Shown: positions 16,365 through 24,707 of the stretch, in pieces | How positions within the stretch are numbered: position 1 is the first letter of the stretch | Layout: each line of letters opens with the position of its first letter | DNA from: Streptomyces sp. Tue6028 | Lineage (GTDB): Bacteria > Actinomycetota > Actinomycetes > Streptomycetales > Streptomycetaceae | Reading direction: 5' to 3' | Assembly (NCBI RefSeq): GCF_002300165.1 | Contig: NZ_MLCE01000031.1 | Span: 186,001-250,000, forward strand | Length of the DNA stretch: 64,000 nt | Program-made: the position numbers and the translations under genes | The notes under the pieces: generated by a model | Databases searched by the model: none | Told to the model about the DNA's origin: nothing | What the model saw: the letters and a program-made list of their open reading frames with translations, nothing else

Positions 16365-16486
16365 TGACGACGACATGTGTCCGCAGCGGGCCGGCGCCGG
16401 GGCGCGCCTGCCGGGGTGCCATGCCACTGCCGACAGGTGTGTCCGCCGAGGCGACGGGTGCCGAGGTGAGGCCGGCCCCGGCGGTC

Positions 16487-17773
16487 TCACACAGGTGGCC
16501 GCACCCGCGCGTCCAGCACCGCCGGTGCCGCCGAGTGCGGCAGCAGGTCCAGCGGGGCGTCCGGGAACACGACCTCGACCACGACCTCGTCGCGGAAGCG
16601 GTACGGCCGGTGGTCGAGCAGGCCCGTGAGGCGGCGCCGCACCCGCGACAGTTCGGCGCGGACCGTCACCGTGCGGGTCGGGTCGCCGAAGATGTCGACC
16701 GCGAGCTGGGCCGCGCTGCGCCCCTCGCGGTGCACGGCGAGCACGTACAGCAGCTCGGCGTGGCGGGGGCTCAGGTCCTGCGCCCAACTGCCCGCCGTGC
16801 CCGAGACGGTGACCCGGGGCCGCCGGGGCTCGGCGAGGTCGAGCACCACCCGGCTCGCGCACCCCGGGACGTCGGTGTCGGTGACCCGCAGCAGCCAGCC
16901 ACCGGGCATCGGTTCCACGAAGCACGCCCCGAGCGAGGGCAGCCAGACCCGGCCCGCGCCGAAGGAACTCGGCAGCGGCACCCGGTCGACGGGCGGCATC
17001 CCCGTGACGGCGGCGAGCCAGCCGTTGGCGTCCACCACCAGAGCCTTGCCGCCCAGCCGGGACAGCAGCGGCGCGGCCACCGCGCGCAGTCGCTCGACGG
17101 CCGCCAGATGCCTGCTGCGCAGCTCACTTTCGGCCAGCCGCGACACCGAGTCGACCAGCGCGAGCGTCGCCGGGTGAAACGTGTGATCGGGCCCGCTGAC
17201 ATCGACGATGCCGAGCAGACGCCCGTCGCGCGGGTCGTGCACGGGGGCCGCGGCGCAGGTCCAGTCGTGCAACGTACGGACGAAGTGCTCGGCCGAGTGC
17301 ACCTGGACGGGCGCGCCCGCGTTGAGCGCCGTACCGATCGCGTTGGTGCCCGTCGTGTCCTCGCTCCAGGCGGCGCCTTCCTCCAGGCAAATGGTGTCGG
17401 CCCGGCGCAGCACGCCGGTGTTGCCCTCACGCCACAGGACCCGCCCCTCCGGATCGGTGACCACCATGATCTGCAGCGACGCGTCGGCGACGGCGGCCAG
17501 TCCGCCGCTGAGGACGGGCATCACGTCGGCAAGAGCCGTGGAGTTCCGACGGTGTTCGAGTTCGTCCGTCTGCAACAGCGCACTGTCCGTGCCCTGTTCG
17601 GGATCCACTCCGAATCGTTTCACTCTTTGCCATGACTGTCCGATGACCGGGCGAGGAGCGATCGGGGAGGGTTCGCCCCGGAGTGCCGCGGCCCACGTCG
17701 CCTGGAGGTGCCGAACCGTTTCCGACGCGTCCGGCGGAGCGAAACGGGCGGGGTTGATCGATGTGGTCTTCAC
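16487..17773 (-). CDS. GAF-domain transcriptional regulator (AcoR-like, without AAA+ domain)
   Basis: A 428-residue protein. The first 70 residues (SQSWQRVKRFGVDPE-like helix) and a GAF domain at about 85-230 (LQIMVVTDPEGRVLWREG, GTNAIGTALNAGAPVQVHSAEHF, GIVDVSG) resemble the sensor half of AcoR-type activators. There is no AAA+ module; instead the C-terminal about 90 residues (DLSPRHAELLYVLAVHREGRSAAQLAVDIFGD, RAELSRVRRRL) form a winged-helix-like DNA-binding domain. The start GTG 17773 has GGGAG 8 nt upstream. In Streptomyces such regulators often accompany aldehyde or acyl-CoA metabolism; here an acyl-CoA dehydrogenase lies upstream on the same strand. Confidence 0.8.
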   Translation of the reverse strand: MKTTSINPARFAPPDASETVRHLQATWAAALRGEPSPIAPRPVIGQSWQRVKRFGVDPEQGTDSALLQTDELEHRRNSTALADVMPVLSGGLAAVADASLQIMVVTDPEGRVLWREGNTGVLRRADTICLEEGAAWSEDTTGTNAIGTALNAGAPVQVHSAEHFVRTLHDWTCAAAPVHDPRDGRLLGIVDVSGPDHTFHPATLALVDSVSRLAESELRSRHLAAVERLRAVAAPLLSRLGGKALVVDANGWLAAVTGMPPVDRVPLPSSFGAGRVWLPSLGACFVEPMPGGWLLRVTDTDVPGCASRVVLDLAEPRRPRVTVSGTAGSWAQDLSPRHAELLYVLAVHREGRSAAQLAVDIFGDPTRTVTVRAELSRVRRRLTGLLDHRPYRFRDEVVVEVVFPDAPLDLLPHSAAPAVLDARVRPPV

Positions 17774-17884
17774 AAGGCACTCCCGGAACCAGGACCGCGC
17801 ACGGGCAGTGACGCCGACGTCACTGCACATCGTGCCTGCTCTGGGTGGGGGACGCCGGGACTTCGCACAAGGAGCACAAAGGAA

Positions 17885-17900
17885 TGCAACGGTCTGCAAC
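17885..17900 (-). promoter_or_regulatory. TGCAAC direct repeat upstream of the GAF regulator
   Basis: TGCAAC occurs at 17885-17890 and 17895-17900 (10-bp period) and CAAGG-TT-CCTTG follows at about 17917. Both lie in the 256-bp gap before the regulator start. They are candidates for autoregulation; the evidence is only the repeated short motif. Confidence 0.25.
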
Positions 17901-18029
17901 TCTCGCCAACGGTCACAAGGTTCCTTGAAACTGACAGCGAGGCCGCTCAGGCGGTGTCCGAGCTCCTTGAACGGGGCCAGAGGCGGGGGTGGTGCCGTGT
18001 CGGCGCAGCACCACCCTCGCATCAGCTCC

Positions 18030-19664
18030 TCACGCCACCGGTCGTGCCCGCTCCACGACGGTGGCCAGATCCAGACTGTGCGGCAGGGTGCCGAACGCCG
18101 TTCCCCAGTCGCCGCCCAGACGTGAGGCGCAGAACGCGTCGGCGACCTCCGCCGGCGCGTACCGCACGAGCAGCGCCCCCTGGAGCACCAGGGCGAACCG
18201 CTCGACGAGCCGGCGGGCCCGGCCCTCGATGCCGTCCAGGTCGGCGAGTTCGGTCAGCAGGTTCTTGATCGCCCCGTCGAGCCGGTGGTCGGCGCCGCGG
18301 GCCTGCCCCACTTCCCGCAGGTACGCGTCGAGCGCGGCAGGCTCCCGTTGCAGCGCGCGCAGCATGTCCAGGGCCTGGACGTTCCCCGCGCCCTCCCAGA
18401 TGGAGTTGAGCGGTGACTCGCGCAGCAGCCGGGGCATGCCCGAGTCCTCGACGTAGCCGTTCCCGCCGAGGCACTCCAGCGCCTCCGTCACCACCGGTGT
18501 GCACCGCTTGGTCACCCAGTACTTCGCGGCCGGCACCGCGAGCCGCAGAAACGCCCGTTCCTGCTCACCACCGTCGTCGTAGGCGGCGGCGAGCCGCATC
18601 GCGAGGGCTGTCGCGGCCTCGGACTCCAGCGCCAGGTCCGCGAGCACATTGCGCATCAGCGGCTTGTCGATCAGCTTGCCCCCGAACGCCTCACGGTGCG
18701 TGCAGTGGTGGACGGCCTGCGCGACCGCCTGCCGCATCAGCGCCGTGGCGCCGAGCACACAGTCCAGACGGGTCGCCGCGACCATCTCGATGATGGTGCG
18801 CACCCCGCGCCCCTCGTACCCCACCCGGCGTGCCCAGGTCCCGTCGAACTCGACCTCGGCGGACGCGTTCGACCGGTTGCCGAGCTTGTTCTTGAGCCGC
18901 TGGATGCGGAAGACGTTGCGGGTGCCGTCCTCCAGGACGCGCGGGAGCAGGAAACAGGTCAGCCCGTCCGGTGCCTGCGCCAGCACCAGGAACCCGTCGG
19001 ACATGGGCGCCGAACAGAACCACTTGTGCCCGGTCAGCTCGTACGTCCCGTCCTCGGCGAGCGGGCGCGCCACCGTCGTGTTGGCGCGTACGTCGCTGCC
19101 GCCCTGCTTCTCCGTCATGCCCATCCCGAAGAGCACCCCGGGCTTCCGGGCGGCCGGCCGCAGCTCCGGGTCGTACATCGTGGACGTCAGCCGCGGCTCC
19201 CACTCGGCGGCGAGCGCCGGATCCGTGCGCAGCGCGGGCACCGCCGCGTGGGTCATCGACAGCGGGCAGCCGTGGCCCGCCTCGACCTGCGACCACACCA
19301 CGAAACCGGCCGCGCGCCGCAGGTGTCCGCCGGGCCGGTTCCAGGCCGCGGTCAGCCCCGTGGACACGCCCTTGCCGAGCAGCCGGTGCCAGGACGGATG
19401 GAACTCGACCTCGTCGATCCGGTTGCCGTACCGGTCGTGGGTGCGCAGTGCGGGCGGGTTCTCGTCGGCCAGCACCCCCCATTTCTGGGCCTGCGCCGAG
19501 CCCGCCGTGCGGCCGAGGACCGACAGCTCCTCGCGTACCTCGTCGAGGAGCTCCGGAGCGAGGTGCCGGTCGACCGCCTCCACGAGGGCCCGGTCGGCCG
19601 CGAACACGTCATATCCGACCAGGGGCGGAGCCTGGTTGGTCACGGTGTGGGTGCTGGCTGCCAT
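18030..19664 (-). CDS. AidB-like acyl-CoA dehydrogenase
   Basis: A 544-residue flavoprotein of the AidB branch of acyl-CoA dehydrogenases. Signatures are GMGMTEKQGGSDVRANTT, GHKWFCSAPMSDGFLVLAQ, and the C-terminal ECLGGNGYVEDSGMPRLLRESPLNSIWEGAGNVQALD with the usual FAD contacts. E. coli AidB takes part in the alkylation response and binds DNA; actinobacterial members may simply oxidise branched acyl-CoAs. The start ATG 19664 is preceded by a TACCGT box 6 nt upstream. It diverges from the YihY gene across only 17 bp. Confidence 0.87.
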   Translation of the reverse strand: MAASTHTVTNQAPPLVGYDVFAADRALVEAVDRHLAPELLDEVREELSVLGRTAGSAQAQKWGVLADENPPALRTHDRYGNRIDEVEFHPSWHRLLGKGVSTGLTAAWNRPGGHLRRAAGFVVWSQVEAGHGCPLSMTHAAVPALRTDPALAAEWEPRLTSTMYDPELRPAARKPGVLFGMGMTEKQGGSDVRANTTVARPLAEDGTYELTGHKWFCSAPMSDGFLVLAQAPDGLTCFLLPRVLEDGTRNVFRIQRLKNKLGNRSNASAEVEFDGTWARRVGYEGRGVRTIIEMVAATRLDCVLGATALMRQAVAQAVHHCTHREAFGGKLIDKPLMRNVLADLALESEAATALAMRLAAAYDDGGEQERAFLRLAVPAAKYWVTKRCTPVVTEALECLGGNGYVEDSGMPRLLRESPLNSIWEGAGNVQALDMLRALQREPAALDAYLREVGQARGADHRLDGAIKNLLTELADLDGIEGRARRLVERFALVLQGALLVRYAPAEVADAFCASRLGGDWGTAFGTLPHSLDLATVVERARPVA

Positions 19665-19669
19665 ACGGA

Positions 19670-19676
19670 TACGGTA
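19670..19676. promoter_or_regulatory. overlapping divergent leaderless -10 boxes
   Basis: The 7-bp sequence TACGGTA provides TACGGT on the plus strand (19670-19675), 6 nt before GTG 19682, and TACCGT on the minus strand (19676-19671), 6 nt before ATG 19664. Both start codons would be at or next to the transcription start, so the two promoters share five base pairs and cannot be open together. Confidence 0.6.
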
Positions 19677-19681
19677 AGGAC

Positions 19682-20842
19682 GTGCACCAGGCAAAAGAAA
19701 CACCCGAAGGTCCTCCCGCGGGCCGCTTCCACCGCGCTCGCGCGCTGTATCGGAATGTGTCGAAGCGACGGACCGCCTGGCTGCTGCTCAAGGACACCGT
19801 CAACTCGTGCATGGAGTACCGGATCCTGGGTCTGGCGGCCGAGGCCGCCTTCTTCACGCTCCTGTCCGTGCCGCCGCTGCTGCTGAGCTTGATCGGCATG
19901 CTCGGCTACGTGGACGACTGGACCGGCGCCGACACGATCGCCAGCCTGGAGTCCAACCTCCTGGAGGCGTCCCGCACGGTCCTGACCGAGAAGGGCGTCC
20001 ACCAGATCGCCGAGCCGATCCTGCACGACGTGATGAAGGGCGGACGCCCGGACATCATCTCCCTCGGATTCCTGTTCGCCCTGTGGTCCGGCTCGCGCGC
20101 GGTGAACGTCTTCATCGACACCATCACCGTGATGTACGGCCTCGACGGCACCCGCGGGATCGTGAAGACCCGGGTGATGTCGTTCCTGCTGTTCATCGTC
20201 GCGCTGCTGATCGGCTCGATCGCGCTGCCGCTGATGGTGGCGGGCCCGGACGCGGTGGTGAACGTCGTCCCCTGGTCGACGACCGTCGTGCAGGTCCTGT
20301 ACTGGCCCGTCGTCATCGTCCTGTCGGTCGTCTTCCTCACGACGCTCTACCACGTGTCCGTGCCCGTGCGCTCACCCTGGGTCGAGGACGTGCCGGGCGC
20401 GTTGGTGGCCCTCGCCATGTGGGTGCTGGGCAGCTTCCTGCTCCGTATCTACCTGACCAACACCGTCGAGGGCCCCACCATCTACGGCTCGCTCGCCGCC
20501 CCCGTGGCCGTCCTGCTGTGGATCGGTGTGTCCGCCTTCGCGGTCCTGGTCGGCGCCGCCGTCAACGCCGCCATCGACCGGATCTGGCCGGCCGCCGCCA
20601 CCGCCGCGGCCCGCGCCGCCAACGAACGGCTGCGCGAGGCGCAGGCCGCCGAGTACGTCGCCCGCGTCGCCGCCCACCGGTCGTACGACGCAGATCCCGA
20701 CGACCCGGACATGCCCTCGGAGTTCCCGGAGCGCTGGTCCCGCTTCCTGCCCCCGGAGGACGTGACCTCCCGGCTGCGGACCCACGCGAAGAGCACCCAC
20801 CCCAGCCACAGGAACGGCGAGCAACACCCTCCCGCGCAGTGA
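19682..20842 (+). CDS. YihY/BrkB-family membrane protein
   Basis: A 386-residue integral membrane protein with about six transmembrane helices between residues 50 and 300 (ALEAAFFTLLSVPPLLLSLIGMLGYVDDW-type first helices, VMSFLLFIVALLIGSIALPLMV, VVIVLSVVFLTTLYHV, AAPVAVLLWIGVSAFAVLVGAAVNAAID). The LSLIGMLGY, GSRAVNVFIDTITVMYG and YGSLAAPVAVLLWIG segments are typical of the BrkB/YihY family, once called RNase BN. Function is uncertain: possibly lipid or envelope related. The GTG start is chosen for its TACGGT box 6 nt upstream; the cytoplasmic C-tail is about 80 residues long. Confidence 0.85.
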   Translation: MHQAKETPEGPPAGRFHRARALYRNVSKRRTAWLLLKDTVNSCMEYRILGLAAEAAFFTLLSVPPLLLSLIGMLGYVDDWTGADTIASLESNLLEASRTVLTEKGVHQIAEPILHDVMKGGRPDIISLGFLFALWSGSRAVNVFIDTITVMYGLDGTRGIVKTRVMSFLLFIVALLIGSIALPLMVAGPDAVVNVVPWSTTVVQVLYWPVVIVLSVVFLTTLYHVSVPVRSPWVEDVPGALVALAMWVLGSFLLRIYLTNTVEGPTIYGSLAAPVAVLLWIGVSAFAVLVGAAVNAAIDRIWPAAATAAARAANERLREAQAAEYVARVAAHRSYDADPDDPDMPSEFPERWSRFLPPEDVTSRLRTHAKSTHPSHRNGEQHPPAQ

Positions 20843-21676
20843 TCACACCTTCCAGGTACCGGCCGCCGCTGCCTCCCGCGCGAAGTCCGTGAAGTCGCGC
20901 GGCGCCCGGCCGAGGATCTGCCGGACCCCGTCCGAGAGATAGGAGTTGCGGCCGTCGAGGAGGCTCTCGAAGAGGTCGACGAGGAACTCCACCTCCTCGG
21001 GAGGCACCCCGAACCCGGCCAGGTCGTCACCGTACCGGCGAGCGGTCACCGGCGTGTAGGTCAGCTCGCCGCCCGTCGCCTGCGCGATCTCGGCGACCGC
21101 CTCGCGGAAGGTCAGCAGCCTGGGCCCGGACACGGCGAGCTCCTGGCCGGCGTACCGGTCGCCCGCCGTCAGCACGGCCACCACGACGTCCGCGATGTCC
21201 CGCACGTCGATGAACGGCTCCCGCACCTCACCCGCCGGGAAGACCAGCTCGCCGTGGCGCAGCCCCTCCACCAGTGGGCCCTCGCTGAAGTTCTGCGCGA
21301 ACCACGCGGCCCGGACGATCGTCCAGTCCGCGCCGGACGCCTTGAGCGCCTCCTCCGTCGGCCGGGCCCGCTCCTCGCCCCGCGACGACAGCAGCACCAG
21401 CCGCCGCACGCCGAGCCCGACCGCCTCCCGGGCCAGTGCTCCGATCGCCTCGGTGGCTGCCGGTGAGCCGACGTCCGTCGGGTACACCAGATACGCGGCG
21501 TCGGCGCCGCGCAGCGCTCCGGCCCATGTCGACGCGTCCTCCCAGTCGAAGCCCTCGGCGCGCGAACCGGCCCGCACCGTCAGCCCCGCCGCCCGCGCGG
21601 CCTGCGCCACCCGGCTGCCCGTGCGCCCCGTGGCCCCGCTCACCCATACCGTCGTGTTCCGCGTGTTCTCTGCCAT
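20843..21676 (-). CDS. NmrA-like NAD(P)-binding protein
   Basis: A 277-residue Rossmann-fold protein of the atypical SDR/NmrA type. The dinucleotide-binding motif is VWVSGATGRTGSRVAQAA, followed by LVLLSSRGEE, TIVRAAWFAQNFSEG and EPFIDVRDIADVVVA. Members act as quinone/NAD(P)H sensors or reductases. Its stop codon is immediately next to the YihY stop (20842/20843), inside the palindrome TGATCA. It diverges from the AraC gene at 21781, which is likely its regulator. Confidence 0.87.
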   Translation of the reverse strand: MAENTRNTTVWVSGATGRTGSRVAQAARAAGLTVRAGSRAEGFDWEDASTWAGALRGADAAYLVYPTDVGSPAATEAIGALAREAVGLGVRRLVLLSSRGEERARPTEEALKASGADWTIVRAAWFAQNFSEGPLVEGLRHGELVFPAGEVREPFIDVRDIADVVVAVLTAGDRYAGQELAVSGPRLLTFREAVAEIAQATGGELTYTPVTARRYGDDLAGFGVPPEEVEFLVDLFESLLDGRNSYLSDGVRQILGRAPRDFTDFAREAAAAGTWKV

Positions 21677-21768
21677 GCCCCTCAGTCAACGGGCGCCCGT
21701 CGCGGGCGGCCATCACTGAATGCCTCATTCCCATAAGCGGACGTCCAGTGCGCCGTACGGCCTGCGTC

Positions 21769-21774
21769 TACGCT
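21769..21774 (+). promoter_or_regulatory. leaderless -10 box TACGCT
   Basis: TACGCT lies exactly 6 nt before the ATG at 21781, with no Shine-Dalgarno sequence, so the AraC mRNA is probably leaderless. Confidence 0.5.
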
Positions 21775-21780
21775 GACGCC

Positions 21781-22716
21781 ATGGACGCACTCGCAGGCCT
21801 GCTGGCGGGCCCACGCGCGCGTGGGGCCTTCATGATCCGTGCGTGTTTCGACCCGCCCTGGTCCCTGCGCATCGAGGACCGGGCGCCCCTGACGATCATG
21901 CTGGTGGTCCGCGGCGACGCCTGCGTCGTGCCGGACGGGGGAGAGGCGGTGCGGCTGCGGGCCGGCGACCTCGCCATCGCGCGCGGGCCCGACCCGTACC
22001 TGTGCGCCGACGATCCCGGGACCGCCCCGCAGGCGGTGATCCTCCCGGGCGGCGAGTGCACCTACCCCGACGGACGCTCGCTGAAGGGCAGCTGGGACCT
22101 CGGGGTGCGCAGCTGGGGCGACCGGCTCGACGGCTCCACGGTGCTGCTGATCGGGACGTACATGATGCAGGGCGAGATCGGCGGCAGACTGCTCGACGCC
22201 CTGCCGCCGCTGCTCTCGCTCACCTCCGAGGTGTGGGAGTGCCCGCTGACGCCGATCCTGGCCGAGGAGATGGTGCGCGACGAGCCGGGCCAGGAGGTCG
22301 TCCTGGACCGGCTGCTCGACCTGCTCATGATCGCCGCGCTGCGGGCCTGGTTCTCGCGCCCCGAGGCCGAGGCGCCGGCCTGGTACCGGGCTCTCGCCGA
22401 CCCCGTCGTGGGCCGGGTGCTGCGGCTCGTGCAGGACGACCCGGCCCACCCCTGGACGGTGGCCGTCCTCGCCGCCAAGGCCGGGGTGTCCCGGGCCGCG
22501 CTGGCCCGGCGCTTCAGCGAACTCGTGGGCGAACCCCCGATGACCTATCTGACCGGTTGGCGGCTGGCGCTGGCCGCCGACCGCCTGCGCGACTCGGACG
22601 ACACCCTGGAGTCCATCGCCCGCCAGGTCGGTTACGGCAGCGCGTTCGCGCTGTCCAGCGCCTTCAAGCGGGTGTACGGCGTCAGCCCGCAGGAGCACCG
22701 GACCCGGGCGGCGTAG
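21781..22716 (+). CDS. AraC-family regulator with cupin domain
   Basis: A 311-residue regulator. The N-terminal half is a cupin (CVVPDGGEAVRLRAGDLAIARG, QAVILPGGECTYPD) that probably binds a small effector. The C-terminal 100 residues are two AraC helix-turn-helix motifs: WTVAVLAAKAGVSRAALARRFSELVGEPPMTYLTGWRLALAADRL, then LESIARQVGYGSAFALSSAFKRVYGVSP. It diverges from the NmrA-like gene (104 bp apart), the usual pairing of such cupin-AraC activators with an oxidoreductase target. The next regulator starts one base after its stop. Confidence 0.88.
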   Translation: MDALAGLLAGPRARGAFMIRACFDPPWSLRIEDRAPLTIMLVVRGDACVVPDGGEAVRLRAGDLAIARGPDPYLCADDPGTAPQAVILPGGECTYPDGRSLKGSWDLGVRSWGDRLDGSTVLLIGTYMMQGEIGGRLLDALPPLLSLTSEVWECPLTPILAEEMVRDEPGQEVVLDRLLDLLMIAALRAWFSRPEAEAPAWYRALADPVVGRVLRLVQDDPAHPWTVAVLAAKAGVSRAALARRFSELVGEPPMTYLTGWRLALAADRLRDSDDTLESIARQVGYGSAFALSSAFKRVYGVSPQEHRTRAA

Positions 22717-22717
22717 C

Positions 22718-23443
22718 GTGACGTACGTGGCCGTCGAACCTCTCGCCGCCGCGTCCGGGTACGCGGAGCGCCCGTCCCGGCTGGCGGGCGCCGTGGTGTG
22801 GACGCGCGCACCCGCGGGCGGGCCGGTGCGGGCCGTGCTGCCCGACGGGTGCATGGACCTGCTGTGGCACGAGGGGCGGCTCATGGTCGCCGGGCCCGAC
22901 ACACGCGCGTACCACCCGCAGGGCGCACCGGGCCGCTGGGCCGGCATCCGGTTCTTTCCCGGCACGGCTCCCGCGCTCCTCGGCGTGCCCGCACACGAAC
23001 TGCGCGACCAGCGCGTCGACTTGGCGGATCTGTGGCCCGCCGCGGAGGTGCGCAGCCTCACCCGGCGCGTCGACGCCGCGGCCGACCCGCTCGGCGCGCT
23101 CGAAGAGCTCGCGCTGCGCCGGGCGGAAGAGGTGGCACCGCCCGACCCGCTGCTCGCCCGGCTCGTGACGGCCCTCGAAGCGGGGCGTCCGGTCGCCGAG
23201 ACCGCCGACGGACTGGGCCTGGGCGCACGGCAGTTGTACCGCCGCTCGCTCGCCGCTTTCGGCTACGGGCCCAAGACGCTGGCCCGCGTGCTGCGGCTCC
23301 AGCGGGCGCTGGCCCTGGCCCGTGACGGGGTTCCCTTCGCGCAGACCGCGGCCCGGGCCGGCTTCGCGGACCAGGCCCACCTGGCCCGCGACGTACGGCA
23401 GTTGGCGGACACGACCCTCGGGGAACTGGTCGGCCGGCCATAG
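22718..23443 (+). CDS. AraC-type regulator with DUF6597-like domain
   Basis: A 241-residue protein starting at GTG 22718, one base after the preceding stop. The N-terminal part (VLPDGCMDLLWHEGRLMVAGPDTRAYH, GRWAGIRFFPGTAPALLGVPAHELRD) is the DUF6597 domain commonly fused to AraC helix-turn-helix motifs; the C-terminal part (ARQLYRRSLAAFGYGPKTLARVLRLQRALALARDG, QTAARAGFADQAHLARDVRQL) is the DNA-binding region. Its adjacency to a VOC-family gene (convergent, 9 bp gap) suggests it may act on that gene or elsewhere; target unknown. Confidence 0.87.
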   Translation: MTYVAVEPLAAASGYAERPSRLAGAVVWTRAPAGGPVRAVLPDGCMDLLWHEGRLMVAGPDTRAYHPQGAPGRWAGIRFFPGTAPALLGVPAHELRDQRVDLADLWPAAEVRSLTRRVDAAADPLGALEELALRRAEEVAPPDPLLARLVTALEAGRPVAETADGLGLGARQLYRRSLAAFGYGPKTLARVLRLQRALALARDGVPFAQTAARAGFADQAHLARDVRQLADTTLGELVGRP

Positions 23444-23452
23444 CGGGCGGGG

Positions 23453-23851
23453 CTACTGCCCGGGCAGCCGGGCGAACAGGTCGACGCCGTTGCCGTCCGG
23501 GTCGTGCACGACGGCGTACCGCATGCCCCAGAAGGCGTCCCACGGCTTCAGCTCGCCGTGGTGACCCGCGCCGACCAGCTCCTCGTACACGGAGTCCACC
23601 TCCGCCGGGCTGTCGCAGAGGAAGGCCAGGGACGTCCGGCCACCGCCGCTCGGCGGGCGCCAGCCGGCGTGGAACGAGCGGACCGTGTCCTCCGTGTCGA
23701 GCGCCAGCCGCAGCCCGCCGGGCAGTTCCGCCTCGACGTGCGGCTCGGTCTCGGACCCCTCCGGGAAGACGAGCCCGAGGCGCCGGTAGAAGGCGAGGGA
23801 GGCGGCCATGTCGGAGACGACGAGGCCGATCACATCGAATCGTGGAGTCAT
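23453..23851 (-). CDS. VOC-family (glyoxalase/bleomycin-resistance fold) protein
   Basis: A 132-residue vicinal-oxygen-chelate protein with the paired beta-alpha-beta-beta-beta modules: FDVIGLVVSDMAASLAFYRRLGLVFPEG at the start and YAVVHDPDGNGVDLFARLPG at the end. Fold members are glyoxalases, dioxygenases or antibiotic-binding proteins; no specific reaction can be assigned. ATG 23851 is preceded by a TACGGT box 6 nt upstream, indicating a leaderless transcript and ruling out the longer in-frame extension. Confidence 0.87.
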   Translation of the reverse strand: MTPRFDVIGLVVSDMAASLAFYRRLGLVFPEGSETEPHVEAELPGGLRLALDTEDTVRSFHAGWRPPSGGGRTSLAFLCDSPAEVDSVYEELVGAGHHGELKPWDAFWGMRYAVVHDPDGNGVDLFARLPGQ

Positions 23852-23857
23852 GCGCCC

Positions 23858-23863
23858 ACCGTA
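23858..23863 (-). promoter_or_regulatory. leaderless -10 box TACGGT
   Basis: On the minus strand TACGGT lies 6 nt before the VOC gene ATG (23851), with no ribosome-binding site in between. Confidence 0.55.
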
Positions 23864-24029
23864 GGCGCGGCCCGCCCACCGGGTCTTGAACGAATCGGAC
23901 ACGCCGCGCGACACCGCCACAGCACCTCCGCCCCGGCGCCCCGGGCCTGGTCGGGGCCCGGCCCCGGCCGGGGCCCGCACTCCGAAATTTCGGTTCCGCC
24001 GCCCCGTGGGGACCTGTCCCGGCCGGGCA

Positions 24030-24035
24030 TAGGGT
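24030..24035 (+). promoter_or_regulatory. leaderless -10 box TAGGGT
   Basis: TAGGGT lies 6 nt before the ThuA-like gene ATG (24042), with no ribosome-binding site in between. Confidence 0.5.
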
Positions 24036-24041
24036 CAGGCC

Positions 24042-24707
24042 ATGGCCCCGCGCGTCCTCGTGTACTCCCGTACCACCGACTACCGGCACGCGTCGATTCC
24101 CGCCGCCGTCGCCGCCGTTCGGTCCCTCGGCGACGGCGACGGCGACGGCCACGGCTTCGCCGTCGACGCGACCGAGGATCCCGCCGTGTTCGAAGCCTCC
24201 CTGGACGCCTACGACGCGGTCGTCTTCCTCTCCACCAGCGGGGAGGTGCTGACGCCCGCGGGCCGCGCCCGCCTCGCCGCCCGCCTCGACGCGGGCGCCG
24301 GATTCGTCGGCGTGCACGCAGCCGCCTGCACCGAGTACGACTGGCCCTACTACGGCGATCTGCTCGGAGCCCGCTTCGCCCGGCACCCGGACCACCAGCC
24401 CGGCAAGGCGGTGGTGGAGGACCGGACGCACCCGGCGACCCGGCACCTGCCGCCCGTCTGGGAGTTCACCGACGAGTGGTACGACTTCCGGACCAGTCCG
24501 CGTGGCGCGGTACGGGTGCTCGTCTCCGCCGACGAGTCCTCGTACGAGGGCGGCGGCATGGGCGCCGACCACCCGCTGGTGTGGTGCCACGAGCGAGGCG
24601 CGGGACGGGTGTTCTACACCGCCTTCGGGCACGCTCCGCAGGCGTACGAGGACCCGAACTTCCGGGCCCATCTGCTCGGCGGCATCACCTGGGCGACGGG
24701 GAGGTAG
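24042..24707 (+). CDS. ThuA-like domain protein
   Basis: A 221-residue protein with the ThuA/class-I-glutamine-amidotransferase-like fold: VLVYSRTTDYRHASIPAAVAAV, DAVVFLSTSGEVLTPAGRARL, GFVGVHAAACTEYDWPYYGDLLGARF and RVFYTAFGHAPQAYEDPNFRAHLLGGITWATG. ThuA proteins are linked to trehalose and other sugar utilisation, but the chemistry is unsettled. A small acidic Gly-Asp repeat (DGDGDGHG, residues 31-38) interrupts the first strand-helix unit. Its 3' end overlaps the LacI gene end by 23 bp. The adjacent LacI regulator suggests a sugar role. Confidence 0.87.
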   Translation: MAPRVLVYSRTTDYRHASIPAAVAAVRSLGDGDGDGHGFAVDATEDPAVFEASLDAYDAVVFLSTSGEVLTPAGRARLAARLDAGAGFVGVHAAACTEYDWPYYGDLLGARFARHPDHQPGKAVVEDRTHPATRHLPPVWEFTDEWYDFRTSPRGAVRVLVSADESSYEGGGMGADHPLVWCHERGAGRVFYTAFGHAPQAYEDPNFRAHLLGGITWATGR

